Assembly (NCBI GenBank): GCA_964584935.1
Contig: CAZPBN010000019.1
Coordinates: forward strand, 1 to 48,563
Origin: CAZPBN01 sp964584935
GTDB lineage: Bacteria; Acidobacteriota; Aminicenantia; Aminicenantales; Aminicenantaceae
Direction of reading: 5' to 3'
Length of the DNA: 48,563 nucleotides
Positions within the stretch are counted from its first letter, which is position 1, and each line of letters starts with the position of its first letter. Shown in pieces: positions 33,556-42,793 of this stretch. The notes under the pieces are model-generated. The model had not been told where the DNA came from. It saw nothing but the letters and a program-made list of their open reading frames with translations, and did no database searches. A program made the translations under genes and the position numbers.

Positions 33556-35160
33556 TTAGTTGTTGAATTTATATTCCACGTTTTTGGGAAGTCCTTTTGA
33601 GAATTCTTTGAGAGATTTGTCAAGTTCTTGTTTTTCATCCGGTTCAACCGCATAAAATGATACATTATCTCCTCCACACACCACATTATCCGGAATTTTC
33701 CACTCCCCCACTTTATGCCAGTCAGAGGGAAGCCCTCCATATATTTCATACCAGGGCGTGTATAAGATGGCGATTTTGATGTGATGCTGTTCAGAAATTC
33801 GGCTTATAAATTCTGTGCTGTAATTTCCATTTCTTTTGGCTCTAGCGACTTCCATACTGCTCAAGCCCCAGAGGTCCAGACATTCACAATCTGTTAGGTA
33901 ATTGACCGCCCCGATATCATTAACAGCAATATTTTTTTGAGGATAGTGTTGTTTTAAAAAAAGTCCCATTTGATACTGCTGCTCATAGATGTTTTGGCTG
34001 GCTGTAGGAATTTCTAAAAGAGCTTTGCCCCCTCTTATCCCCAGTGTGATCACCAGAATCAAAGATATAAAAACAAGCTCAAAAACACGAATGGTTTTAT
34101 TTGGCTTCTCTTTTTTTTCCTTGGTGATTATTTTGAAGATTTCCCGGGCGGAAAAAGAGAAAACCAACATCGCTAACACGATCAAATAAGCCTCATACCG
34201 GTAAAACCACCCCAATTTGGCAAACTGTATATGAAATAACAGCCCCAGAATCAACAGGGTGTTTAAAAGCAGAGGTCTGGAAAAAAACTTATACTTTTTT
34301 AAGCTCAAATAAATAAAAATAAAGACGGAGATGAACAACAGCAGAAGAATATGAGGAGAATTATAGGCTTCTTTCCAGGGAGAAATGAACCAGGTTAAAG
34401 CACCTTTCAATGATGAAAAATCCGGAGTCCTTCCTTTCAAAAGCACTGAGTTAGGCAAAAAATACCATCCATTGGATAGGGATATCCACCCATAAACAGC
34501 CACAGGGAGGAAACCTGAGATAAGAACAATCAAAGAATGGATCCATTCTTTTTTGAATGAAAAAAGACAGGCTAGAAAAAAGACCAGAAACAGAGTTTCA
34601 TACCGGGTCATGGTGCCCAAAAAGGCTAAGACATACACAATCAAAGGACTTTGATTGTGATTTGAAGATGAGGATAAAAAGGTGACACCGTAATAAACAA
34701 AAAGGGTGATGAAAAGGCAGTGAAGTACATGCTCCAGGCCTGTAAAGACTAAAGGAATCAGGGGTGTTAAAAATATTATGGAGATCAAAGCAGCCAGAGT
34801 AAGAGAATTTGAGACATAATTTTTTCTTAAAATATAAAAAAACAAAATGAGCATAACCAAGCTCGTTAACAGGGACAAAATCAAAGGAATCATGAGTGAT
34901 GGCCCAAATATCAAAAACATAAGAGAAATAAGGAGAGGCCAGATGAGAGAAGAAGATAAAGAAGAAAAATTCTCTTGTGAAACCCCCCAGGTTCCAGATT
35001 CAGAGAAATTTTTAGCTATATTGATATGAATATAGGTATCATCCAGAGGATAAATGAATTTTCCTTGAGTGGAAGATAGAGTGTGATTGAGAATCAAAAA
35101 AAAGCCGATCAAGAATATGCCGAGGCATATCAAAATAGGCCAGTACTTTTTTAGGATCAT
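33556..35160 (-). CDS. GT-C type membrane glycosyltransferase-like protein
   Basis: 534 residues with about 10-11 transmembrane helices and a soluble C-terminal part (about 400-534). After the first helix, YPLDDTYIHINIAKNF carries the Asp-Asp pair on the first periplasmic loop that is typical of GT-C transferases using polyprenyl-phosphate sugars. The C-terminal part includes VNDIGAVNYLTDCECLDLWGL, a segment often seen in such membrane proteins of bacterial glycan clusters. The gene starts 9 bp after the stop of the YfhO-like gene upstream, so they are co-transcribed. Donor and acceptor are unknown. Confidence 0.78.
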   Translation of the reverse strand: MILKKYWPILICLGIFLIGFFLILNHTLSSTQGKFIYPLDDTYIHINIAKNFSESGTWGVSQENFSSLSSSLIWPLLISLMFLIFGPSLMIPLILSLLTSLVMLILFFYILRKNYVSNSLTLAALISIIFLTPLIPLVFTGLEHVLHCLFITLFVYYGVTFLSSSSNHNQSPLIVYVLAFLGTMTRYETLFLVFFLACLFSFKKEWIHSLIVLISGFLPVAVYGWISLSNGWYFLPNSVLLKGRTPDFSSLKGALTWFISPWKEAYNSPHILLLLFISVFIFIYLSLKKYKFFSRPLLLNTLLILGLLFHIQFAKLGWFYRYEAYLIVLAMLVFSFSAREIFKIITKEKKEKPNKTIRVFELVFISLILVITLGIRGGKALLEIPTASQNIYEQQYQMGLFLKQHYPQKNIAVNDIGAVNYLTDCECLDLWGLSSMEVARAKRNGNYSTEFISRISEQHHIKIAILYTPWYEIYGGLPSDWHKVGEWKIPDNVVCGGDNVSFYAVEPDEKQELDKSLKEFSKGLPKNVEYKFNN

Positions 35161-35169
35161 CGTTGCATC

Positions 35170-37482
35170 TCAGAGTTTTTTACGGTCTCTTTTTATGTTG
35201 ATTAATAAAAATAAAAGAATGATACAGATAGAGACTGAACTTATGATGGCTCCATATAAAAAGCTTGAAGGAAAATATTTCAGCTCCACTTCATGCTCTC
35301 CCGGGGGAATCACAACACCCTTAGAGGCTAAATTCACTTTAAACACGTCTGATTTTTCTCCATTTATCCAGGCTTTCCATCCTGGCTGAAATCGGTCAGG
35401 TATAACCAGCAAAGCTTTTTTGGGTGTTTTTATCAAATATTTTTCCTTGCGTGATTTACTGCTTTTGATGTCTATTTTATAGGAATTTTCGCCTATTGTT
35501 TCCTCAAATTCAAAATCTTTTTCTATGACAGCGGTCTCCAAGGGGTTGAAACTTCTTTCAAGATACAGTTCTATCTTTTTTTCTACATTATCTTCCTTTA
35601 CGGTGTTATAAACGAGATAAACCTGATTTTGTTTCTCAGCAAGCTTTTGGAAAAAGACTTCATGCCCTTCAATGATTTTTTTATGAAAAGTTAAATCTGG
35701 CAAGGGGTGATGTCCAATGTAATAGTCACATCCTGTTTTTTCTAAGATCATCTTCAGCTTTTCTTTTGGGAGAGACTCTAATGTATCAAAAGCTTTATGA
35801 TACTCTTTGTTATAAACGCCGTAAAAATCCCTGTTGAAAAAATATTCAGTATCATATCCCAACCCGCAAAACGGGCACAGGCTCTGTCTAAGAAAATTAT
35901 GATACTGGATGCTTTTCTGTAGATTCTCTTTGACGTCATAAGGGAGATGATTTTCTCTGTATATTTTTATCTCCCTTTTTTCTGATTGGACATAATCGGG
36001 TTTATCGAAAAATAAAGTGGAAGTCACAGGATTGATGTTTCCATTCACCAGGACTAAATCAATTATGACCAATATCAGAAACAAAGGGCCCAATATCCTT
36101 AGCTTTATTTTTAAAAAAAGAAAAATAAAGATGAGAAAGGAGAAGATAAGGAAGGCAAAAAGACCATGCCACAGATAAGCTTCTAATTTAGAAAGGAGCT
36201 GGCTGTTATCTATCACAAACAGTTTTGGTAAAGATTGTAAAAATGTATTTTTGAAAAGTGCGAATAGAATAATGAGGGATAAAGATAGAGATGTGAGAAA
36301 AAGGGCCCAATTATTTTTTAGTTTATTTGAATGAAACAATCGATCAAAACCCATGGCTGAGAGCATGGTGAGCGAAAAAAGACAGCCCATAAAATATTTG
36401 ACAGGATATCGTAAGACTGAGAATGGAGGGATTTTTTTTATAAGATCATAGAAAGGGAGGTATCTTCCAGCAGCAAGAATAAAAAAGATCAGGAAGGCGG
36501 CACCAAAGAAAATATGTCTTTTGTCCCTTGGTTTTTTTAGCCCTATGAAAAATAATATGAATACCCCGAATCCAACATAAAAGCTGTAATATAGAGGATA
36601 TTCTTTGTCAAACAGATGCGCTCCCCAGAAATGATTCACTTCAGTGTCCCGGTCATTTCCCAGGATGTTCGGGAAAACCAGATTAGAAAGCTGGATCAAT
36701 TCCAAAGACCACATGGTTTTTTTCTGAGGATCCCGGTCACTTTGAGAGAGCATTTCTATGGATGGAAGCAGTTGAACTGATGAAATCAATACAGCGAAAA
36801 TTAAGGATAGAGATGCCAGAATGAGTTTTCTTCTCTTTTTATCCCCTAAACAAATGAGCTGAATCAGGGCAAAAATAAGGGTCATGATGATAACATAGGG
36901 AGTCCCGGCTAATATCATAAGAACCCAGAAAACAGACATTGCTACAATTTTCCTATACAGCTTTTTGATAGGCCTGTTAAGCAATAAGAGAATCCAGGGC
37001 ATCCAGCACAGAGCTGCCACATGGTTGTAAAATTCAAAAGACGACAGAAACATTCCGCTCAGCACAAAAACAGTCGCTGAAAAAAAGGAAGCCAATTGGG
37101 ACAAGGAAAAAGATTTGGAGAGGTAGTAGATCCCCAGCCAGCCTATGATCACATGGATGAGATAGTGAAGTTTGAACGCAGTGAAAAAAGAGAGAAAAAG
37201 ATATAAAAAAGTGCTGGGATAAAACACAGCGTGTTTGGGATTGGCTAAAAAAGGCTGTCCGTTCCCATAAGCATCAGTCCAAAGCGGAATTCCTTCTTCT
37301 TGATAAAGTTCAGTGCATAATTTGCGGGTGGGGATCTCAACCAGGGTTGTATCCCGAATGTAAAAGGTGTTGTTTGCAAAAAAGAAATTCTTGAATAAGA
37401 TGAGGAATAAGGAAAGGAAGATTAAAAAGAAGATAAGATCTTTTTTGGTAAAGAGCTTTTCTTTATTTTGTTTTTTTGGCAT
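35170..37482 (-). CDS. YfhO-family membrane protein
   Basis: 770 residues, about 13 transmembrane helices, with a large periplasmic part between about 480 and 730 and a last helix near 740-765. The N-terminal segment (FYIRDTTLVEIPTRKLCTELYQEEGIPLWTDAYGNGQPFLANP) matches the first loop of YfhO proteins, with the paired acidic region and the 'G.P.....P' element. Near the end, FQPGWKAWINGEKSDVFKVN and GVVIPPGEHEVELKYFP are the classical YfhO C-terminal beta domain. YfhO proteins belong to the GT-C superfamily and are thought to glycosylate lipoteichoic acid or other glycans. First gene of a two-gene unit, divergent from the flippase-like gene. Confidence 0.88.
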   Translation of the reverse strand: MPKKQNKEKLFTKKDLIFFLIFLSLFLILFKNFFFANNTFYIRDTTLVEIPTRKLCTELYQEEGIPLWTDAYGNGQPFLANPKHAVFYPSTFLYLFLSFFTAFKLHYLIHVIIGWLGIYYLSKSFSLSQLASFFSATVFVLSGMFLSSFEFYNHVAALCWMPWILLLLNRPIKKLYRKIVAMSVFWVLMILAGTPYVIIMTLIFALIQLICLGDKKRRKLILASLSLIFAVLISSVQLLPSIEMLSQSDRDPQKKTMWSLELIQLSNLVFPNILGNDRDTEVNHFWGAHLFDKEYPLYYSFYVGFGVFILFFIGLKKPRDKRHIFFGAAFLIFFILAAGRYLPFYDLIKKIPPFSVLRYPVKYFMGCLFSLTMLSAMGFDRLFHSNKLKNNWALFLTSLSLSLIILFALFKNTFLQSLPKLFVIDNSQLLSKLEAYLWHGLFAFLIFSFLIFIFLFLKIKLRILGPLFLILVIIDLVLVNGNINPVTSTLFFDKPDYVQSEKREIKIYRENHLPYDVKENLQKSIQYHNFLRQSLCPFCGLGYDTEYFFNRDFYGVYNKEYHKAFDTLESLPKEKLKMILEKTGCDYYIGHHPLPDLTFHKKIIEGHEVFFQKLAEKQNQVYLVYNTVKEDNVEKKIELYLERSFNPLETAVIEKDFEFEETIGENSYKIDIKSSKSRKEKYLIKTPKKALLVIPDRFQPGWKAWINGEKSDVFKVNLASKGVVIPPGEHEVELKYFPSSFLYGAIISSVSICIILLFLLINIKRDRKKL

Positions 37483-37801
37483 TCCAAAACATTTTTGAGA
37501 GAATACTGTTTATTTTTATACTTTTTTTAGCATGTATTTAAAATAAGTGATGTATATCACAAATATCAAAAAAAAGTTAATTAATAAATCTTTTAACACT
37601 TGGAATAATTTTAATTTATTTAATTTTTTGAGCTTTTATTTTATACATCGTTATCATAAAAATTTGCAGATGATTGAGAAATAACCAAAATATTTATATC
37701 AAAAAGAATTGGAAAATATCATTTATGGAAAGTATAATTATAAAAAAAGATATAAATTCTTTAGATTTAAAAAATCAAATTTTTTATTATCCATTTAAGA
37801 T
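37483..37801. other. Divergent intergenic region, very AT-rich
   Basis: 319 bp between the divergent YfhO-like and LPG_synthase_TM genes. It holds a CRP/FNR-like palindrome (37546-37561). No clear -35/-10 pair could be chosen among many AT-rich options, and no gene was seen. Confidence 0.4.
37546..37561. promoter_or_regulatory. CRP/FNR-family-like operator palindrome
   Basis: AGTGA-TGTATA-TCACA closely matches the TGTGA-N6-TCACA consensus of CRP-type regulators (9 of 10 fixed bases). It lies 64 bp upstream of the YfhO-like gene and 240 bp upstream of the flippase-like gene. No such regulator is encoded in the window. Confidence 0.4.
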
Positions 37802-38752
37802 ATGAGAATCTCAAGTATTATAAAAAGATTAATCCAAATAATTATAGGATTACTATTAATTTTTATCATCTATAAAATTGGATTAAGAAAAATCTGGGAA
37901 GTATTACAAATAATAAATATAACATGGATAATACCGATATTTTTGTTAGTTATACCTATACAGTTTTTGGCCTCAGTTAATTTTGATATTTTATTGAGAT
38001 CAATGAATAAAAGAGTATTCTTATTAGATTTAATAAGAGCAGTTACCCTTAGTTTTGCCTTGGGAAAAGTTTCACCATTTCGAATGGGTGAATTTTCATT
38101 AATATTATTTCTAAAAAAAAGAAATGTTTCATATGGAGAAGGGCTTGCCATTACGTTATTAGATAAACTTATTACATTTATCATCTTTACGATCATGGCT
38201 CTAATTGGTGTCTTTGTATTTTTTAATTTGGAATTGTTTTTAGTTATGTTCCTTATATGTGTTCTTTTTGTATTGTTGTTAATCTTTTTTATTTTTTCAG
38301 ATAAAATGAGAAATTTATTAAAGAAGTATCTATTAAGGAAATATGCTATACACTTTAAAGGATTCTCAAAGACATTTAAGTTCTTAATTAATAAAAGAAA
38401 AAAATATCTTTTATTAAATTTTATAATAACTTTTATTAAATGGATAATTTCTTTTTATTCTCATTGGTTTATTTTCAAGGCCTTTGGCTTGGAAGTTCCT
38501 CTAGTATATATAGTTTTAATTTCTTCAATTGTAAAAATTATATCTTTGATACCCATTAGTTTCTCAGGATTAGGCATAAGAGAAGCTTCTGGTACATATC
38601 TATACTCGACTGTTTTAAATGTAGCCCCAGCAATAGCAGTGAATGTGATGTTGATAGAAACGGCTAAAGTATATCTGATGTCTTTACTTTTTTATTTAAT
38701 TAATTTTGGATTACTACAACAAGTCAATATAAAATTTAGAAAATCTAATTAA
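37802..38752 (+). CDS. LPG_synthase_TM (UPF0104) membrane protein, flippase-like
   Basis: 316 residues, about 8 transmembrane helices. The family is recognised by SFALGKVSPFRMGEFSLILFL near residues 80-100 (the 'P.R.GE' motif) and by LIPISFSGLGIREASGTYL near 255-275 ('P...G.G.RE'), both standard for the lysylphosphatidylglycerol synthase transmembrane region without the synthase domain. Stand-alone members in glycan clusters are thought to move lipid-linked intermediates across the membrane. Composition is extremely AT-rich, unlike most of the window. The FkbM methyltransferase starts 2 bp after its stop. Confidence 0.88.
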   Translation: MRISSIIKRLIQIIIGLLLIFIIYKIGLRKIWEVLQIINITWIIPIFLLVIPIQFLASVNFDILLRSMNKRVFLLDLIRAVTLSFALGKVSPFRMGEFSLILFLKKRNVSYGEGLAITLLDKLITFIIFTIMALIGVFVFFNLELFLVMFLICVLFVLLLIFFIFSDKMRNLLKKYLLRKYAIHFKGFSKTFKFLINKRKKYLLLNFIITFIKWIISFYSHWFIFKAFGLEVPLVYIVLISSIVKIISLIPISFSGLGIREASGTYLYSTVLNVAPAIAVNVMLIETAKVYLMSLLFYLINFGLLQQVNIKFRKSN

Positions 38753-38754
38753 AT

Positions 38755-39654
38755 ATGAAAATTATTGAAGAGTTAATTAATAGATCATTTAGGATGCTCT
38801 ATTATCAGGGAGTAAGGCAATTAGTAAAAAGAATTTATGACTATACCCAAAAAGAAATTAGATGGTTTTTACAAAGAAAAAGTTTATATGAACGTTCAAA
38901 AAACGGAATTTTTCTAACAGAAGTCATTAATAATAAAATGTTTATTGATTTGAATGATACAGGCTTGTCAAAAGAATTAATAATGAATGGAAAAAGAGAA
39001 ATAATTCAAACTGAATTTCTAAAGGACATATTAAGAAAAGGGATGAAAGTTTTAGATATAGGAGCAAACATTGGTTATTTTGCTCTTATTGAGGCTGAAT
39101 GCGTAGGAAATAAAGGTAAAGTTTATGTAATTGAGCCTATACCAAAATCTTTTGAGTTACTATTGAGAAATGTTCGTATCAATAATTATAAAAATTGTGA
39201 ATTATTTAATATGGCTTTTTCTAATAAAAAAGGAGAATCATATATATATCAGTCTGAGAGATTAAATTGGTCATCTATGAAACCTAATAAATACAGAGAT
39301 ATGCAAAATAAAATAAAGGTCAAAGTTGACACGGTAGATAATTTTCTCAGAGAGAAAGAAAAGCCAGATCTAATAAGGATGGACGTGGAGGGTCATGAAT
39401 TAGAAGTATTTGAAGGAATGGAAGAAACATTGAATTCAATTAATCACTTAATTTTATTTTTAGAGCTTCATCCAATACATTTAAAAGTTAAAATACCGGA
39501 ACTTAAAAATTTAATTCATAAATTGATTAGATTAGGCTATGAGCCAATAAAACTAACAGATACCATGGGATTTAAAGATTTCAAAATTGATAAAGCCAAA
39601 TTTGCCGAACAAGTATGCAAGTTAGATGCTCCCGGCGTTTTTTTTGGAAAATAA
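38755..39654 (+). CDS. FkbM-family methyltransferase
   Basis: 299 residues. After an N-terminal helical part, the SAM-binding motif is KVLDIGANIGYFALIEAE (about 99-116), with VIEPIPKSFELLLRN (motif II) and an FkbM-type DTVDNFL...LIRMDVEGHELEVFEGM segment (about 195-222) that defines the family. FkbM-type enzymes are O-methyltransferases acting on sugars or polyketides. In this setting, methylation of a surface glycan residue is likely (inference from neighbours). Spacing of 2 bp to the flippase-like gene means co-transcription. Same low-GC composition. Confidence 0.92.
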   Translation: MKIIEELINRSFRMLYYQGVRQLVKRIYDYTQKEIRWFLQRKSLYERSKNGIFLTEVINNKMFIDLNDTGLSKELIMNGKREIIQTEFLKDILRKGMKVLDIGANIGYFALIEAECVGNKGKVYVIEPIPKSFELLLRNVRINNYKNCELFNMAFSNKKGESYIYQSERLNWSSMKPNKYRDMQNKIKVKVDTVDNFLREKEKPDLIRMDVEGHELEVFEGMEETLNSINHLILFLELHPIHLKVKIPELKNLIHKLIRLGYEPIKLTDTMGFKDFKIDKAKFAEQVCKLDAPGVFFGK

Positions 39655-39681
39655 TGAAAAAAGAAAAAGATTTCGAATAAA

Positions 39682-40551
39682 TTATCTTTTTGAATTATAT
39701 AATTCAAAAAAGTAACCAATTTGTTGAAAAAAAAACATCAAGAAGAGTAGGGGTATTATAGAAAATATTTTTGGATTAAAAAAAAATTTGAAAATAATAT
39801 TTTTAGAAGACCACACTCTTAATTTAATAAAATAGTCAATTTTTTTTACCTTCTTTTTGAAATAATAATTCCCTCTCCCTCTATAAAACATCCATTTTAC
39901 AAATTTATTAAAATTTTTTATGGGCTCATGATAAACGATAATGCTAGGGCAATATTTTATCTTTACTCCTTTTTTTGACCATTGATAAGATAATTCTGGA
40001 TCTTCTCCTCCTGCTAAAGGAAAGCTCTCATCAAAAAATCCATGTTTTAAGAAAGTTGACTTCTTTGCTGCGAAATTACATGAGGTTATGTGATTAGTCA
40101 TTCCTTTGTTGCTTACATGCCAGATGTTTTCAAAGCCTGCATTTGCCCCTCCTGGAAAACCTAAGCATGCGATTGAGTCTCCGAAGAAGTTTGATTTAGG
40201 TATTTTAGTGTTCCCCATAACAGAATCTACCTCATTATATTTAAACTCATCATAAATGTTCTTTATCCAATCTTCTTTGGCTGTACAATCGCTATCAATA
40301 AATGCAACTATATCTGATTTAGCTAATTTTATTCCTCTATTCCTAGTAAAGGCCGGACCTCTATTATTTTCATTAACAATAGTCCTAACTGGAAAATTTT
40401 TTGCAACTTCAACACTATTATCTGTAGAAGAATCATCAACAACGATTACTTTAAAATTTTTAACAGATTGATTCTCCAGGGAAATGATCGTTTTTTTTAA
40501 GCCTTCCGCATTATTATATACGGGGATTATAACCGAAATCTTATGTTTCAT
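39682..40551 (-). CDS. Family 2 glycosyltransferase
   Basis: 289 residues. GT-A fold: SVIIPVYNNAEGLKKTI at the N-terminus, VVDDSSTDNSVEVAK (UDP-binding loop), FTRNRGIKLAKSDIVAFIDSDC with the DSD metal-binding motif (about 90-95), and GGEDPELSYQWSKKG with the ED acid-base region (about 183). A hydrophobic segment (about 263-282) lies at the C-terminus. It transfers a sugar from a nucleotide sugar to a glycan or lipid acceptor; specificity unknown. Its ATG directly follows the TAA of the radical SAM gene (TAAATG), so the two are translationally coupled. It is convergent with the FkbM gene (27 bp apart). Confidence 0.92.
   Translation of the reverse strand: MKHKISVIIPVYNNAEGLKKTIISLENQSVKNFKVIVVDDSSTDNSVEVAKNFPVRTIVNENNRGPAFTRNRGIKLAKSDIVAFIDSDCTAKEDWIKNIYDEFKYNEVDSVMGNTKIPKSNFFGDSIACLGFPGGANAGFENIWHVSNKGMTNHITSCNFAAKKSTFLKHGFFDESFPLAGGEDPELSYQWSKKGVKIKYCPSIIVYHEPIKNFNKFVKWMFYRGRGNYYFKKKVKKIDYFIKLRVWSSKNIIFKFFFNPKIFSIIPLLFLMFFFQQIGYFFELYNSKR
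39687..39710. repeat. Perfect 24-nt AT-only-armed palindrome at a convergent gene end
   Basis: TTTTTGAATTAT followed by its exact reverse complement. It lies in the last codons of the glycosyltransferase gene, next to the convergent end of the FkbM gene. It could act as a weak bidirectional terminator, though no flanking T run on the plus strand supports that. Confidence 0.35.
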
Positions 40552-41688
40552 TTAGTACCTGTTTGTTCTTAAACATTCAAAAGCACCTTTATCTTTACAA
40601 AAGTAGAGAGGATCATTTATAGTTTTATCTAAATGGTAAGGAAATAATTTGGTCTCATTAGTACCAAAATGTTTAATGTAGTCTCTAGGAAGTCCTGGGC
40701 ATATTTTTCTCAAACTACATGTTTTGCATTCTTTAAGATGCTTATTATAGTAAAATACTCTAAAAGTTGTCAGAATTTCATTAAACAATGTGTATAAATT
40801 TCTTTTTCCGTACTTCGGGGTATTAAAAGGATAAAGAATAACTCCGAAAATGAATGATGTCATAACTGCGGCAAGCCCTTTATTGAATTTTATATTAAGA
40901 TAAGGATCCCATTCATTGTCTTCATATACCTTTTGCCATCTTGTTCTTATTTTCTCTTCATGTCCTTTTAAAAGGCAAAAAGGAAGCCATCTAATATTAA
41001 TTTTTCTGAACGATTTACTAAACCTATCAATTGATTCAAGTATTCTTCCTGAAATAGCGTTATAATCATTAATATATACGTTTTTCTGGCCTTTGAGAGT
41101 GTCATTTGAAGGATTTAATAATAGCAGATTTACTTCTTTAGGATTATAAAGTCTTATTAATTTAAAAAAATCATTAAGTGAATTATAATTTGATCCTGAT
41201 ATAGTAGAATTTATCCTGATAATATCAGGATTTATTTCATACATATTTCTTAAAGAAAAAATTAATTTTCTATAGCTTCCAGGAACTTGTGTTAACCAAT
41301 CATGTTCTTTTTCGTGGGGAGAATGTAGAGAAAATAATATTTCATCAATCCCGGCATCAATAAGCTTGTAGCATAATTTTTTATTGGATAATAATATGCC
41401 ATTTGTAATGATACAAACTTTCTTATATCCTATTTTTTTTGCATAAGAAATAATATCAAAAATATCTTTTCTTATTGTCGGCTCCCCACCTGAAATATCT
41501 ACCATGTTTTTTCCCAACTTTATGCTTTTTCTTAACTTTGTTTTTATCTCTTTGGTTGTATAGTTTCTAACCTTCCCTTTTTTTAGAGCCTCATGATAAT
41601 AGCAAAATCTGCATCTTGCATTACATGAAAAGCCAACTTGTAAAACAAATCTTCTTGTTACCTCTCGTTTATTTTCTTCTTTTATCAT
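40552..41688 (-). CDS. Radical SAM protein
   Basis: 378 residues. The radical SAM cluster motif CxxxCxxC is Cys22-Cys26-Cys29 (GFSCNARCRFCYY), followed by the SAM-binding SGGEPTIRKDIF (GGE motif, about 65-76). Near the C-terminus, CKTCSLRKICPG (about 325-336) is a shortened SPASM-like cysteine set, with further cysteines at the end (FCKDKGAFECLR), suggesting an auxiliary iron-sulfur cluster. Anaerobic radical chemistry on a sugar or lipid-linked intermediate is a fair guess from the location in a glycan cluster; a peptide substrate is another option, but no small precursor gene is seen. Its stop codon abuts the start of the glycosyltransferase gene. Strongly AT-rich. Confidence 0.9.
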   Translation of the reverse strand: MIKEENKREVTRRFVLQVGFSCNARCRFCYYHEALKKGKVRNYTTKEIKTKLRKSIKLGKNMVDISGGEPTIRKDIFDIISYAKKIGYKKVCIITNGILLSNKKLCYKLIDAGIDEILFSLHSPHEKEHDWLTQVPGSYRKLIFSLRNMYEINPDIIRINSTISGSNYNSLNDFFKLIRLYNPKEVNLLLLNPSNDTLKGQKNVYINDYNAISGRILESIDRFSKSFRKINIRWLPFCLLKGHEEKIRTRWQKVYEDNEWDPYLNIKFNKGLAAVMTSFIFGVILYPFNTPKYGKRNLYTLFNEILTTFRVFYYNKHLKECKTCSLRKICPGLPRDYIKHFGTNETKLFPYHLDKTINDPLYFCKDKGAFECLRTNRY

Positions 41689-41802
41689 AGGCTATTCATC
41701 ATATAAGTAAGTTTTCCAAACAAATTGTTTTTTAAAAGAGCAGTTTATTCAACCATATTTCATAATCATTTTCATAGACTAAATAATAAGAAATAAATTT
41801 GA

Positions 41803-42759
41803 TCAATTTCCATTATTTTTATTCTCTAACTCTAATTTTTTTATTTTATACAAAGCTCTTTCAATCAGCTTTCTGTTGTTGCTGATCATATCTGCAATAA
41901 TCCCAAATATAAAAACAAAGAAGCCTAATATCAAAAGGACCGCAGAAAAAATCAACGACTGGACATGGCCTTGCCCTCCGGAGGTAAAGAAAAAATAGAG
42001 AAACCGGACAAATCCAAAAAGGCCAGGGAGGATTAAAATTAAACCAATAACAGTAAACACTCTTAAGGCTTTATAGGTTGAATAGACTCGTAATATAGTG
42101 GCTAATTGAGAAAAAATGAAATTAGGAATATTTTTGTGCAGTCTTGATTTCCTAAGTTTCTTATTTGTGCGAATTGGTACGGATATTACTTTTAATTTTT
42201 CATGACCTAATTGGATTAGGTTTTCTAAAGTGTAAGAAAATTCAGTAAAGGCATTGATTCTCATTGCAGCTTCTTTGGAAAAGGCACGGAATCCGCTTAC
42301 AGTATCCACCACATTAGTGTTTGATAAGCTGCGGATAAAGGCGCTTCCTCTTTTTTCTAGTTTCTTTTTTAGCCAAGAAAAATGAGGGATTTTATCCGTT
42401 TGTCTGTCTCCGACCACGACATCTGCTTTGTCCTTTATTATGGGTTTGACTAATTTAGGAATATCTTTGCCGCTGTATTGATTATCAGCATCGGTATTAA
42501 CAATGATATCTGCACCTAATTCGAGACATTTTTCTATTCCTTCTGAAAAAGCTTTGGATAATCCTTTGTTATTTTTAAATGATAGGATATGGTCAACCTC
42601 CATATCTTCGGCTACTTTTACTGTGTTGTCTTTGCTGCCGTCATTGATTATTAAGGTTTCAATAATATCGATCCCTTGTATCTGTTTTGGTAAGTCTTTT
42701 ATTGTAATTGGTAGAGTTTTTTCTTCGTTATAGCAAGGGATTTGGATGACTAATTTCAT
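41803..42759 (-). CDS. Dolichol-phosphate-mannosyltransferase-like family 2 glycosyltransferase
   Basis: 318 residues. GT-A domain: MKLVIQIPCYNEEKTLPITI, LIINDGSKDNTVKVA, then NTDADNQYSGKDIPKLVKPI with the DAD metal motif (about 92-96), and VDTVSGFRAFSKEAAMRI. The C-terminal part has two transmembrane helices (about 233-253 and 268-290), as in DPM1/GtrB-like enzymes. These transfer a sugar to a polyprenyl phosphate on the cytoplasmic face, making the donor that GT-C proteins use outside. It is 34 bp downstream of the large GT-C gene on the same strand, a natural donor/transferase pair. SD AGAGAG precedes the ATG. Confidence 0.93.
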   Translation of the reverse strand: MKLVIQIPCYNEEKTLPITIKDLPKQIQGIDIIETLIINDGSKDNTVKVAEDMEVDHILSFKNNKGLSKAFSEGIEKCLELGADIIVNTDADNQYSGKDIPKLVKPIIKDKADVVVGDRQTDKIPHFSWLKKKLEKRGSAFIRSLSNTNVVDTVSGFRAFSKEAAMRINAFTEFSYTLENLIQLGHEKLKVISVPIRTNKKLRKSRLHKNIPNFIFSQLATILRVYSTYKALRVFTVIGLILILPGLFGFVRFLYFFFTSGGQGHVQSLIFSAVLLILGFFVFIFGIIADMISNNRKLIERALYKIKKLELENKNNGN

Positions 42760-42793
42760 ATTAATTTCTCTCTTTTTGACATTTGAAACGCTT

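Noticed and set aside
33303..33566. An 87-codon plus-strand frame upstream of the GT-C gene end
   Set aside because: No ribosome binding site or family; overlaps the GT-C gene 3' end.
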